Positions 18,245 to 29,792 of a stretch of 64,000 nt of DNA are shown here, piece by piece; the stretch's first letter is position 1, and every line of letters begins with the position of its first letter. The DNA is from DATGJX01 sp963830545. GTDB taxonomy: Bacteria; Vulcanimicrobiota; Vulcanimicrobiia; Vulcanimicrobiales; Vulcanimicrobiaceae. The stretch lies in assembly GCA_963830545.1 (NCBI GenBank), contig CAWHMK010000001.1, forward strand, positions 496,001 through 560,000, in the 5' to 3' direction. The notes below the pieces were generated by a model. It did not search any database. It saw only the letters and a program-made list of their open reading frames with translations, and was not told the DNA's origin. Made by a program: the position numbers and the translations under genes.

Positions 18245-20053
18245 TACGTAAGCGCCTCCTCGGATCGCGCCGCCTCGTACTTCTGCGCGTTTTTCGCGAT
18301 GGTAGGCCGGAACCGTAACGTCCCACCACCCGGTTGCAGTCAGACCACTTTCAGGCAATTGCCGGCTGCACATCGCTTCGATTACCGCCGGCCGATCGCC
18401 GGCGAAGGCGCGTTTGAGCGCTTCCGCGAGGTGCGCAGGATGCTCGACGCGTTCGGCCGCGCATCCGAAGCCTTCGGCAATGCGGGTGAGGTCGGCGGAG
18501 AACGGCGTACCGTCGCGCTTCACGAAATTCGTCGCGATGACACGATCGCTGCCGAATTGCTGCATCTGGAGATTCTTGATGCATTCCCAGCCAAAATTGT
18601 TCATCACCAGAAACACCACGGGGATGTCGTTTTGCGCAGCGACTGCGAGTTCTTGAACGGTCTGAAGGAAACTTCCGTCGCCGACGATTGAGATCACCTG
18701 GCGGTTCGGCGCTGCCAGCTTCGCGCCGATCGCGCCGGGAATTTCAAAACCCATCGCCGAGAAGCCGCCCGCAGTGATGTGCTGCGCCGGACCGTAAACG
18801 GGAAATTCATTGAAAGCTTGGCTTTGCGGATTTCCCGCGCCGGTCACGATGATGCCGTCGCGCGCCAGCACCTTGCGTGTTTCGACCAGCGCCCGTGAGA
18901 TCGTCATCGGCGACTTGCCGTTCTCGCGCGAGGGACGCAGGGCGTCTTCCCACTGCGTTTTCAGCTGTTGTATACGTTCGAAGTACCGTGCGCTGCGATA
19001 GTCGCGCGGCTGCGAGAGTTCGCGCATGGCGACAAGCAGATCGCTCAGAGTTGCGCGCGCATCGCCCACGATGCCGACCTCGACCGAATAGTTCTTGCCG
19101 ATTTCGTAGGGATCGAGATCGATCTGAATGAGCTTGCTCGGCGGAATGTTAAACGTCACTCCTCGGCGGAACGACGAAGCGGTGCGATCCGTGAAGCGGC
19201 AGCCCACGGCAAGGAGCACGTCGGCTTCACGCGCGAGCGTGTTGCCGGAGATCGAGCCCAAATCGCCGCAAGGCCACGCGTAGAGATCGTGGTCTTCCGG
19301 AATCGCGCCTTTGCCCATCCACGTCACGGTAACGGGCGCGCCCAGAAATTCAGCGAGTTCCCGCAATTGCGCTTCGGCTTGCGAGGCGGCGACGCCGCCG
19401 CCCGCGACGATCATGGGGCGCTCCGCTTGCAGCAGCAGCTTCGCGGCCTGTTCGACCATATCCGGATCGCCGTGCGTGCGGCCTCGCGGCCGGCGCGTTA
19501 CCGGGTCCGGCAAGGCGTCGATCTCCGCAAACTCGGCTTGCACGTCCATCGGAATGTCGATGTGCGCGGGACCGCGGCGCCCTTCGAGCATGACGTTAAA
19601 CGCCAGATGTAAGACGTTCGGAAGCTGATCGACGCGGCTGGGCTGCCACGAGCGTTTCACGATCGGTTCCATGATGCGGGGGAAGTCGGCCCAATGCGTG
19701 CGTTCGAGTTCCTGCAGTACGCCGCGGCCGCGCATATAGGTGTGCACGGATCCGGTAAGCAGTAGAAGCGGAATCGAATCGATGTACGCGCAGGCGACGC
19801 CCATTGCGGTGTTGACGGCGCCTGGACCGATCGAGGTGAAGACGCCGCACGGTTTTTTCGCGACGCGATAATACGCGTCCGCCATGTGCGCTGCGCCCTG
19901 CTCGTGGATCGCCTGCATCACCGCAATCTCCGATCGCCGGTCGACGAACGCGTCGAGCAGCGCCGTGATCCCGTGTCCCGGCACGCCGAACAGCATCGGC
20001 ACGCCTTCGCGAATCAAATATTCGGCGACGATCTGCCCGCCCGTCATTCGCAT
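18244..20053 (-). CDS. iolD: Trihydroxycyclohexane-1,2-dione hydrolase-like ThDP enzyme (IolD-like)
   Basis: About 602 residues of the acetolactate-synthase superfamily. The ThDP-activating Glu51 lies in HEQGAAHMADAYY, and the cofactor motif is GDGSFLQTVQELAVAAQN (458-475) closed by MNNFG. Segments GFSAMGFEIPGAIGAKLA and CIKNLQ resemble IolD, which opens the ring to give 5-deoxy-glucuronate. Starts at ATG 20053 after CTATTTAGGAG-type spacing (AGGAG, eight bases). An acetolactate synthase or glyoxylate carboligase cannot be fully excluded, but the iolB, iolE and iolG neighbours favour IolD. The last 20 residues are out of frame because of a run of five A at 18290-18294. Confidence 0.85.
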
Positions 20054-20068
20054 AACTCGTGCTCCTAT

Positions 20069-20856
20069 TTACACCGGAACGGCTGCCGGCAGCGGGTAAC
20101 CGAGTTGGGTCGATATCGCGTTGCCGGCGCAGTAAATCTGCTGCGCGATATCCTCTGATGCGTTCGCGCGTTAGACGAACCGTGGGGGACGAGATGCCGA
20201 AGGCCGCGATCACATTTCCCGCGCGATCGCGAACCGGCGCGGAGATGCAGCGCACGCCCGGATGCAACTCTTCATCGTCGAACGCATAGCCTAGCCGCCG
20301 AACCCTGCCGAGTTCCGTTTCGAGCTCGTCGATCGTCGTCAGCGTGTGCGTCGTATACCGATGTAAGCGGTTTGTTGCCGAAAAGTTCGAGCAGCTGCGC
20401 GCGCGTGAAGTCGACCAGCAACGCTTTACCTACGGCCGTGCAATGCAGCGGTTCCGCTTTCCCGAGCGTCGTTTCGACACGCAGCATGCCGGTGCTCGAT
20501 TCCGGGCCAACGAAAACTGCAAACTGCCTATCGCGCACGGCAAGATGCGTGTTTTCACCGGTGCTCGCCGCTATCGCGCGCACATGCGGCTGCGCGAGTT
20601 CGACGACGCTAAGCCGGCCCAGCAACCCGATGCAACTTCAAGGACGCCATAGCCCAGTGAGTATTTTTTGGTGTCGACGTCCTGCGCCGCGAAGCCGTGG
20701 CGCTCGAGCGTGGCAAGTAGCCGATAGGCGGTGCTCGGATCAACGTTCAAGCGTTCCGCCACCTCCGTGACGCCGGCGCCCAGCGGCTGCTCGGCCGAGC
20801 AACCGCACTATCTGCACGCCCCGCGCGAGCGAGTTGATTACCGTAGGGCTCGCCAT
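20069..20856 (-). CDS. IclR family transcriptional regulator, several frameshifts
   Basis: About 260 residues when joined. It starts at ATG 20856 (MASPTVINSLARGVQIVRLL), continues with the helix-turn-helix AERLNVDPSTAYRLLATLER, then the effector domain (GENTHLAVRDRQFAVFVGPE, TAVGKALLVDFTRAQLLELF) and ends with STQLGYPLPAAVPV and TAA at 20069. The frame changes near 20790, 20630, 20270 and 20170. It stands first in the operon and 16 bases before iolD, so it is the likely regulator of inositol genes. With four breaks in 800 bases it could be dead, but sequence errors are equally likely. Confidence 0.82.
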
Positions 20857-20880
20857 TTGCACCACATGTTTTGCACTATA
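20856..20880 (-). promoter_or_regulatory. Operon promoter -10 and TTTGCAC repeats (putative IclR operator)
   Basis: Read on the minus strand, TATAGT lies at 20880-20875, just before the regulator start. On the plus strand TTTGCAC occurs at 20856-20862 and 20870-20876, 14 bases apart, and a related TTTGCAA at 20944-20950 lies inside the divergent promoter. Such repeats between divergent genes are the expected binding place for the regulator; assignment is inferred. Confidence 0.45.
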
Positions 20881-20935
20881 ATCAAAGACCTTCCGGAGTG
20901 ACTAGGAGACGCTCCACCGCCATTATGCAATGCTA

Positions 20936-20964
20936 TTGACAATTTTGCAACGCGTGAATAAACT
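20936..20964 (+). promoter_or_regulatory. Sigma70-type promoter of the TonB-dependent receptor gene
   Basis: TTGACA at 20936-20941 matches the -35 consensus exactly. A 17-base spacer leads to TAAACT at 20959-20964. Transcription would start near 20971, just before the ribosome site AAAGGGGG and the ATG at 21000. Confidence 0.65.
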
Positions 20965-20999
20965 GTAAATCGCCTCGTGCGACCAAAGGGGGCTTGCAC

Positions 21000-23699
21000 A
21001 TGGTTCCTCGCACGAAGCCCATCGCCATTTACTCTGACGGTGCTGTTGCTTGTACGCGTTGCTATTCACGGGACTGCGCTAGCACAACGGCGTGGCACCG
21101 TCCCAAGCACGGGCCGCATCGATCTCCGGGTTGATCTCGATCAGAACGGCGGCTTGCCGATTCCGAACGCCGTACTTGCAACTCCAGCAAGCGGCAAAAC
21201 CGTGACGACCACGACGACGGACGCCGCGGGCGCATTCACGTTCAAAGCCGTTCCCCTCGGAATTTACAACATACTGGTTCGAGCCGCGGGCTACGGGCCG
21301 GACGCTCGCAAGACATCGTTCTGAGCGCAGCGGCGACGGTGAACATCGCGCTCAACCGCGCGACGTCGGCGAGCGGTTTGCGCACGATAGCGAACGTGCG
21401 CGCAGGCGGCGTCGGCACGCTGCAAACGACCACGACTATCCAGAGCAGCGTCGACGTGAACGTCGTTCAGCAGACAAATCAGCTGCGCATGGCGGAGTCG
21501 CTCGACAAGTTCCCGGCAGTGAACTATTCCGACGCTGATTCCTCGCGCGGCGACGACATCGGCGTGGATATCCGGGGACTGAAACCGAGCGAAACGCAGA
21601 TTCTGCTCGACGGACACCCGATTGGACCTTTCGGCGTCTATCCGGGGTGGGACATCGGCGGGGGCAACGGCGGATTCGACATGGCGGATTCACCGGTCTT
21701 CGCGCTCAAAGAGGCTCAGGTGACCTACGGTTCCGGCGCGACGGGCCTCTACGGCGTCGATGCGGTGGGCGGTGCGATCGACTTTCAAACGATCGATTTC
21801 ACCAGCAAGCCCGAGGGTCTGGTGAAGTGGGGAATCGGCGACGAGGGCACGCAGCCTTTCGGAGTCCAGGCCACCGGCACGATAAACAAACTCGGATACG
21901 TGTTCGTGCACGGCGTCAACGGAACGTACGGGCAATTCCCAGGGCAGATCATCGCGCAAACCGGCTCACGCGGAACCGACTTTACGTCCTCGACACTCGC
22001 TCAAAGTACGTATCTCGTGACCGGTGACACGGTGCTTCGCAACGATCTCGGCAAATTGCGCTGGTCGTTTTCTCCCAGCACGTCGTTGACGTTGACCGGC
22101 TATTCGGCCACGTCGTGGGACGACAAAACCGGTAACGGCGACAACGACTTCATTTCGTATCCGTTCGCCTATTATCAGACTGCAAGCAATTCGGACTGCA
22201 CGGCGCCCGGCGGTGCGGCGGGCATCACCGTGACCGACGACAGCGGCAACGCGTGCATTACGCCCGCACAGTACGCGCAGAACGCCAACGGGCCGTCGGG
22301 CGGCGGTCAGGGCCCGACGCAGACGCTCGGCAATCAGGACTATCACGCGCGCTTTCTGACGTCGGTGGGAAAGAATCAGATCGTTCTGGATTCATTCGCC
22401 GATAACTACAGTCTCAATCGAGCGCGGCCGGATTCATTCCTCAATGGAGGGCTCGGTTCGAACTCGATTCTGAGCATTTTCTATCGCACGTTCGGCACAC
22501 TGCTCAGCGACGACATCGCCGGCAACAAAAACGACGTCGGCTTCGGCATCTTCACGCAGCGCCAGTATGTCAACGGCGATCAGATCATCGGCTCGACCTT
22601 CCTGCAAAGATTCCCGATTTACACCAAACTCGACAGCTTTTTCGTCCGCGATGCATTCAGGCCGTCAGAGCGGTTCGAGTACTTCGTGAACGCGTGGTTC
22701 AAACGTTCGCTCGTCGGCGGAAACTCGTTCGACCCTCGGCTTTCAATCGTCTACCGGCCGGATTCGTCCGACGTGTTTCGTCTCACCGGCGGCGCGTCGT
22801 CGGCCGACCCCGCGCCTATCGCCATACAATTCACCGGCGCGGGAGGCATCAATCCCGGAAACTGCACGCTATTCGGTCTGGGCAGCGTGCCGTCGACGGG
22901 TGAACTGCCGGAAAAAGCCACGGACCTCGAGGCCTCCGCCGCCCATCATTTCGGCCTCGACAGATTCACTGCAACTCACCCTTTACGACACCAATGAAAC
23001 CAACTCGATTTTCGAAGCCGATCTTCCGGCGGCCGGCTTCCTGAACGTAATCAATACGTTTGCGGGTCCGAACTACCTGACGAACGTTTACAACCATATT
23101 TCGACTATCTGTCCGGGTTTATCGCCCACGATTGCCAATCTCCAAGTTGCGACCAACGTGAATCTGGCGGCCTCGCGCGCCCGAGGCATGACGCTGACCG
23201 GGCATTTTCGCGTACGCCGCATGTGACGCTCGACGCGTACTGGGACACCCAGTCCGTCGTCGTCAACGACATGAACGACACGCTGTTGATGAATAACCCG
23301 ACGCTGATCAATGGCGCGCAGATTCCGAACATTCCGCTGCACACCTACGGAGCCTCGGTCGATCTCACCAATACGCACGGCGGAGAAGTGTACCTCACCT
23401 ATACGCATTTCGACGACTACAACATCTTCAACAGACCGGCATTCGGCACCGTTGACGGCTTCTTCAATCAGAGACTTAGCGACACAATGTCGATCAATCT
23501 GGGCGTTTCCAACATCTTCGATTCGGACGCCGACAACTATGGGCGAATCGGCTTAGGGCTGTTCCAAGTGGAGAACCAATTCGGGACCGATCTCAATGCC
23601 GTGCAGCAGGGCACGGAACGTTTCGGCCTGGGACCGCGTTCGTTCACGTTCATGGTGACGCAGCGTGTCGGCGGCTCTCCGGGTGCGACTAACCAGTGA
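21000..23699 (+). CDS. TonB-dependent receptor with N-terminal carboxypeptidase-regulatory-like domain, frameshifted
   Basis: About 900 residues over several frames. ATG 21000 after AAAGGGGG is preferred, with a frame change near 21030; the alternative is GTG 20977. A signal peptide ends at GTALAQ, then a CarboxypepD_reg-like domain (TTTDAAGAFTFKAVPLGIYN), a plug (DDIGVDIRGLKPSETQILLD, YGSGATGLYGVDAVGGAID) and a 22-strand-type barrel to the C-terminus. Further frame changes lie near 21320, 22960 and 23215. It imports a large or scarce nutrient across the outer membrane. Divergent from the inositol operon, and coupled by GTGA to the phosphoesterase gene that follows. Confidence 0.87.
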
Positions 23700-25385
23700 T
23701 ACGCGAAGTTGCGGGTGCGTTTGCTGCTTTGCTCTTGGCCGGCTGCGCCGCATCGGTGTCGGCGACGGCAAGACACGTCGCTTACGTCGTTGCTGCGAGC
23801 GCGGATCAAGCACGTGTTCATCATTTATCAGGAGAACGAGTCGTTCGATCACTACTTCGGGAGCTATCCCGGCGCGGATAATCTGGCAAGCGCATCGGCG
23901 CAGGCGCACGGACTGCGCCAATACGATCCCATCGCGAAGACGTGGATTGCGCCGTTCCGGATCGCGGATCCGGACGTAGAGAGTCCGGATCATTCGCGGA
24001 GCGCGCTGATTTCGAAGATGGACGGCGGACGCATGGACAGGTTCATCGCCGTTCAAGAGCAGGCTCGTCGGCAAAGGACGGTTACGATCGCGACGACCAG
24101 CGCCGTCTCGGTCAATTGACGATGACCTACTACGACTGCGATACGATTCCGTTTCTCTGGAAGTACGCGCGCGCGTTCGCCCTGTTCGATCGCCTCTTTC
24201 AAGGAATGACCGGGCCGTCGACGCCGGGCAACATCGAAGTCATCGCCGCGCAGAGCGGACAAACGCAAGCCGCGCGCGATCCGGCAGAGATTGTCAAAGA
24301 CGAAGGTTCCGGAGCGGGAGTTCCGGTTGAGAACAGCATGGATCCGCCGTTCGGACCCTACTCCGAGAAACCGCAAGGGAAACGGCAGATAGTGCAGCGC
24401 TATGCGAACGTGATGCTGACCCTGAACGGCGGCAGCGATCGCCAAGCCACGCGCGATACAGAAGGCGTGGGCGACGATCTTCGCGCCGTCGGTATGAGCG
24501 GCAAACTGCCGGTGCCATGGGGCTGGTATCAAGAAGGCTACGACGGACCTAGCCGTCCTGCTCTTGCGGGATATTCCGCGCACCACAATCCGCTGCAATA
24601 TTTTGCGTACGAACGCAACAACGCGATCTTTTGGAATCACGTGAGCACCCCGCAGGCGCTGCTCGCGCAGATTCGCCGCAGCGGGCTCCCCGACAACGGC
24701 GTCTTTTACATCAAAGGCGGCGACCAGAATCGCTTCGGCTGGCATCCGGCGAACAAATCGCCGTTCATTCAAAAGCAGTTCATGGGGGATGACGATCATC
24801 CCGGCGCAGGCGACTCGGATCGTCAAGTCGCCGAATCATTCGTCGCGACGTTCGTAAACGCGATTGCGCGCAGCAAATATTGGAAAAACTCCGCAATCAT
24901 CATCACGTGGGACGATGAGGGAGGTTTCTACGATCACGTCACGCCGCCGAGCTTTCGAGCGCTGCTGGGATGGCCATCCGTGCGGAGACGGCCCGCGCGT
25001 ACCGTTTCTGCTCATCTCCCCGTACGCGAAGGCCGGTGCAATCGTCCACGATCCGGGTGACACCGCGTCGGTGGTGAAATTCATCGACACGGTGTTCGCT
25101 CTGCGGCCGCTCGCCTCGTTGCCGGATGAAAAGCCGTACATGCCCGAGGGACCTCGCGATGCAAATTCGCGACTAACCGATCTGTCCGGCGCTTTCGACG
25201 AACTGCGGCTGCGCGGCGAACGCGCGCTGATTCCGCCGTCCGCAGTTGAGATTCCCGACGCCGTGGTCAACGCGTTTCCCGCAAAGATGAATTGCCGGAG
25301 CTTGGACATTCGACCGGTGCGGGTTCCCGGAAGCGCAGTTCCGCCGCCGGGCTTCGCGCCGCTTCCGAAACAGTACATTCCCTAA
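23696..25385 (+). CDS. Phospholipase C / acid phosphatase-like phosphoesterase, lipoprotein, frameshifted
   Basis: About 560 residues over several frames. GTG 23696 overlaps the receptor stop. The N-terminus has a lipobox (LLLAGC). The catalytic start HVFIIYQENESFDHYFGSYP is the hallmark of bacterial phospholipase C and AcpA-type acid phosphatases, with later metal-site regions PSTPGN, YSAHHNPLQYF and IIITWDDEGGFYDHVTPP. Frame changes lie near 23800, 24090 and 24970. It would release phosphate or head groups from phospholipids, perhaps feeding the upstream receptor. No twin-arginine signal is visible. Confidence 0.85.
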
Positions 25386-25398
25386 GCGGGAGGAAGCG

Positions 25399-26313
25399 AT
25401 GGTTCTGCTGCCGATCTGCCGCCGCGAGCCGTGCCGGTGCTCAGTGATTTCGATTATGTCGCGGTAGATTCGCCCCGCCGCCGCGTGTACGCCGCGCACA
25501 CGGGCAGCGACGCACTGCTGATCGTCGATGCCGATAACGGGCGCGTCCTCGGACAGGTCGACGTGGGCGGGCCGCTGCACGGGGTCGCCGTAGATCCGGA
25601 TCGGGCCACGTGTTCACCGGCGACGGTCTTGCGCGCACGGTATCGGAAGTCGATCCGCGCGCTCAAAACGTTTTGCGTTCCGCAGATGTCGACGGCAACG
25701 TCGATGCGATTGCTTACGACCCAACTCTGCATCGAATTTACGCTGACGAGGACGACGGCACGCGCATCTTCGTGGTCGATTCGCGAACTATGAAGCAGTT
25801 TGCCGTCATAAAGATTCCCGGCCACAAGCCCGAATTTCTGGCGATGGATCCGCGCACGCACCAACTGTACCAAAACATCGCAAATCTTGGGAAATCGCGG
25901 TAATCGATCCGCACTCGCTCGAAGTCGTGCGCACCATCCGCACCCCGCAATTGCGCAACAACCATCCGCTACAATTCGACGACAAGTACGGCGTGCTGAT
26001 CGCAGGCGGCAAGAACGGCGTACTGGCGAGTTATACGACCGGCGGCCGGCTGATCTCGACGGCACGCCTTACCAGCGACGTCGATCAGTGCAGCCTGGAT
26101 CCAATCGCGCAACAGGTCGCATGCGCCGGCGGCGGAGAGATCGATGTGGTGCAGGTCACCAAAGGCGGCACGCTGCGCAGCGTTGCGAAGAGGAATATCC
26201 CGCAATCCGGCGGTGAGGCGCACACGCTCGCTTACGATCTCAAAACGGGCCACATATGGACCGTCTGGGCCGCGCCCAAGGGTGACGCTATTCAAGGGTT
26301 CATCATGAAATGA
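25399..26313 (+). CDS. YVTN-type beta-propeller protein, frameshifted
   Basis: About 300 residues with repeating propeller blades (SDALLIVDADNGRVLGQVDV, TRIFVVDSRTMKQFAVIKI, AHTLAYDLKTGHIWTVWA). A strong ribosome site GGGAGGAAG precedes ATG 25399, but the propeller frame only becomes continuous at GTG 25431, and there are further frame changes near 25610 and 25900. A signal peptide is not visible, so the true N-terminus may be lost. It follows the phosphoesterase gene by 13 bases and is probably co-transcribed. Function unknown; such propellers usually bind ligands or partner proteins in the periplasm. Confidence 0.7.
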
Positions 26314-26319
26314 AAAGTC

Positions 26320-29300
26320 TCACTGGGAGCGTTGGGAGGTAATGTCGACGGGGCTGCGGCCAACCGCGATCGGGGTACCGACGCGGCCTGAGGCGACGTC
26401 GATAGGAATGACCGCATCGTCTTCATTCGTGACCACGAGCGCGGTCTTTCCATCGGGTGTGAAAGCAATGCTGTACGGACCGCCGCCGACTTCAATCGGT
26501 GCGCCTGCAGTATTGGTCGTGAGATCGATCGGCGTAACCGTGCGTGCAGCCCAATCCGCGACGTATGCACGTTTACCACCCGGCGCAATAGCAATGCCCA
26601 GCGGCGCGACGCCGACGGGAATCGTTTTGAGAATGGAGCCTGATTGCGTGTCGATCGCGACGACTTCATTGGCATCGTGCCGCGTTACATATAATGTTTT
26701 TCCGTCCGGCGTGAGGGCGATGCGCGAAGCGTCGGCTCCGATTGCAATCGGCGTTCCGGCCGTGCGAGTGCGCAGATTTATCGCTACTACTCCGCCAAGG
26801 GTAGAGCTGAAGGACGTACAGCGCCGAGCCGTCGGGCGCCGCGACGAGCGCGCCGGGATCCGGCAGCGTAATGGGCTTTCCGAGTTTGAACGATCGCACG
26901 TCGATGGGCTGCACCAGGTCCGCGCCGTTTTCCGAAACCCAAACAGTGCCGCCGTCGGGCGCGATCGCAATGCCGTCCGGACCTTTGCCGACTTTGATTG
27001 TCGCGAGCGCTTTTTCGCGCACCGTATCGACGACGGTCACGGTTTCGTCGTCACGATTGAGTACGAACAAACGGGAGCCGTCGGGCGTGAGCACTTCGCC
27101 GTTCGGACCATTTCCGACGGAGATCGGCGTGCCGGCGCTACCGGTGTTGTAGTCCACGGGCAGAACGCTCGCGTTGCGCCGATCTTCGACATACGCGAGG
27201 GAACTCGGTCGGCCTACACGTGCGATTACCGTGGCATGCTGCAGTACCGCACCATCGGCCGTTTGCGCAGTAATGCGCGCGTCGTAATATCCGGGCGGAG
27301 CGGCGGCATCACTAGTCAGCGTTGCATCGATGCTCGCCGTTTGACCGGCCGGTACGGTAACAGTACCAGTGCCGGGTTGCACGTGCAGACCGCTCGGCAT
27401 TTGCGCCTTCCACGATACCCTTACCGGCGCTGTTCCTTGCACATTCGATATACCGAACGAGATACGCGATGATCCGCCGGAAGACATCGCCACGGGACTC
27501 GGCGCTTGCAGCATCGCGGTCGTCGCGGGCGGAAATGCGACGGGCGCAGCCGTGTATGACGGAGGCGCATCACTCGGCTGCGTACCCCATTGCGTATTCG
27601 GTGTGGATGCCATCACGAAGTCGAGCCGGAGCGTGCCGCGCATCGGCAAAGCAATCCACGTTCGTTGCGTGAGCGATCCGTTCCGGCGCAGCGACTGTAC
27701 GTACGGTGCGGTGTCGGAGGCCTGCGGCGCGCGAACGTCGATGGTTACACCGCTTGGGGATCGCACGACGACGTGCGTGAAAAGCGGCGATCCAATCGCG
27801 AATCCACGCACCGACGGGTTCTCGGGATATACTCCGATCGCGTTCCAGACGTACCACGCGCTCATCGTTCCGAGGTCGTCGTTTCCGCACAAGCCTTGCG
27901 GCAGGTCGAACCACTGCGTGGTTTGCACGGCGCGGATGATCTGCTGTGCGCGCCACGGTTCGCCCGCTGCCAGATACACGAACGGGTCGCCGATGCTCGG
28001 CTCGTTGCCCATCCACGCATACGGCTCATCTTGCTGCGCGTTGAGCCGGCTGAAATATGTGTCGAGTTTTTCGATCGCCGCTTCCGGGCCGCCCATGCCG
28101 CGGATCAGATCGCGATAATCCTGCTGCGTCATCCACGTGTATTGCGCGGCGTTGCCTTCTTGGAAACCGCTTTGGCCGTCGACGGTGATCGGCGTTTGCA
28201 TGAACGCGCCGTCCTCGTCGCGAGGCGCGATGAGGCCGGTGGCCGTGTCGAAAAGGTTCGCCCAGTTTTGCGAGCGTGCAGTGCCTCACGATATGCCGCA
28301 TCGTCGCCGAGCGCTTTCGCAAATTGCGCGAGCGAGAAATCCGCAAGGGCGTATTCCAACGTCTCGGAGGCGCCGTTCGGTACGGGCGCGACGTTTGTGG
28401 TGTGATGATTTACGACGTAGCCGCGGTGCAGATATTCATCGTTCGCGAGGCGTTCTACATACCACCCTTGGCCGGGCGGGTCGTCGTTCGCCGGCAGCGC
28501 TGCGCCTTTCATCATTGCATCAAGCGCGGCATGCAGGTCGAAGTTGCGCGCGCCGAAAGCATAATACGTTGCCAGAATCGCATCGGCCGGATCGCCCGCC
28601 ATGACCGCGGTGTAGCCGTTGACCAGAGACCACTTCGGCAGCCATCCGCCTTGCGCGGCGGCGTCGACCAGTGACTGGCCGGCGTCGCTCGCTTCGTGCG
28701 GCGCGAGCAGTGCCATCAGCGACGTTTGCGTCCTGTAGATGTCCCAGCCGGAAAAATTTGCATATTCATCGTGACCGGGACGCACGCGGTGAATCTTGCC
28801 GTCGAAGCCGGGATACAATCCCGTTGCGTCGTTTTCGATATTGGGATGCAGCAGCGCATGATAGAGGGCGGTGTAAAACACGTGACGCTCGACCGGAGTG
28901 CCGCCTTCAACCGAAACGCGGCCCAGCATTTTTTGCCACGCCGCCGTCGCGCCATTGCGAACCGCCTCGAGATTCCACCCTCTGTTTTCCGCGCGGAGAT
29001 TGGCAAGCGCGCCGGCTTCGCTGACGAATGAAAGGCCTACTTTCATTCTAACCACGGCATTGGCCGTCGTGTCGAACGTGACCCAGCCGCCCGTGCCTGC
29101 GCCGTCGGACTGCATCGCGCCAGGCATGACCTGCTTCTTCTTCCACATGCCGTAACTGCCGAACGCGCGATCGAACTGCGCCACGAAGTACACATTGTAT
29201 CGATCCGGCATTCCGCAAAAGTGTCCGGTCGTCGCGGAGCCTGCTATTTCATCGGGTGCGACGATATGAATCGAAGCATCGGTTACGCCGGACTGATTCG

Positions 29301-29775
29301 ACGATGCGTTGAACAGCACGTTCGCTCGGGGCGTTTGCGGAAACGTGAAGCGCCCGAGACCCGTGCGTTTGGTCACCGTGAGTTCCGCGCGTATTGCCGG
29401 ATTGCCGAGCGTAACGGCGTAATATCCGGGTGCCGCAACTTCTCCTACATGTGAAAACGGTTGACTGGCCGCGGCCGGATCTCAACCGGGCCCGTTGTGG
29501 GCAAGAATGTCGAAATCGCCGAACACGCTGCAGCCGGGACCTGCCAAATGCGTGAGTCCGAAGCCCGTAATCGCCTTGTCCGCGTACTCGTAACCGCCGC
29601 CCGCGTTTTTCGAAGGCGTGTCGGGACTCCATTGCAGCATGCCGAACGGCACGTCCGCACCCGGAAAATCGTCGATGACGTCTTGCTTGTCATACGTAAT
29701 CGTCGTTCCGATGAATGGATTGACTTGCGCTACCGGATTGAAGATAGCCGCCAAAAGAAAAATCAGCGCATGCAT
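26320..29775 (-). CDS. GH92 family alpha-mannosidase with C-terminal NEW3-like and YVTN beta-propeller domains, frameshifted
   Basis: About 1,150 residues. ATG 29775 opens a short signal peptide followed by VNPFIGT, the usual GH92 start. Catalytic regions are present: NFSGWDIYRTQTSL, QEGNAAQYTWMTQQD, MGNEPSIGDPFVY and CGNDDLGTMSAWYVWNAIG, which carry the acid and base residues of this calcium-dependent exo-mannosidase. After residue 760 or so comes a NEW3-like immunoglobulin domain (VTVPAGQTASIDATLTSDAA), then about seven propeller blades with the core TPDGKTLYVT. Frame changes lie near 29480, 28260 and 26820. It ends six bases from the convergent propeller gene. Confidence 0.87.
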
Positions 29776-29792
29776 TTTCTACTTGCGAGGCC

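Noticed and set aside
17228..20053. A true IolD-IolG fusion enzyme
   Set aside because: An internal ribosome site with GTG, an overlapping out-of-phase stop and a better C-terminal tail in that phase all point to two genes joined by one extra A.
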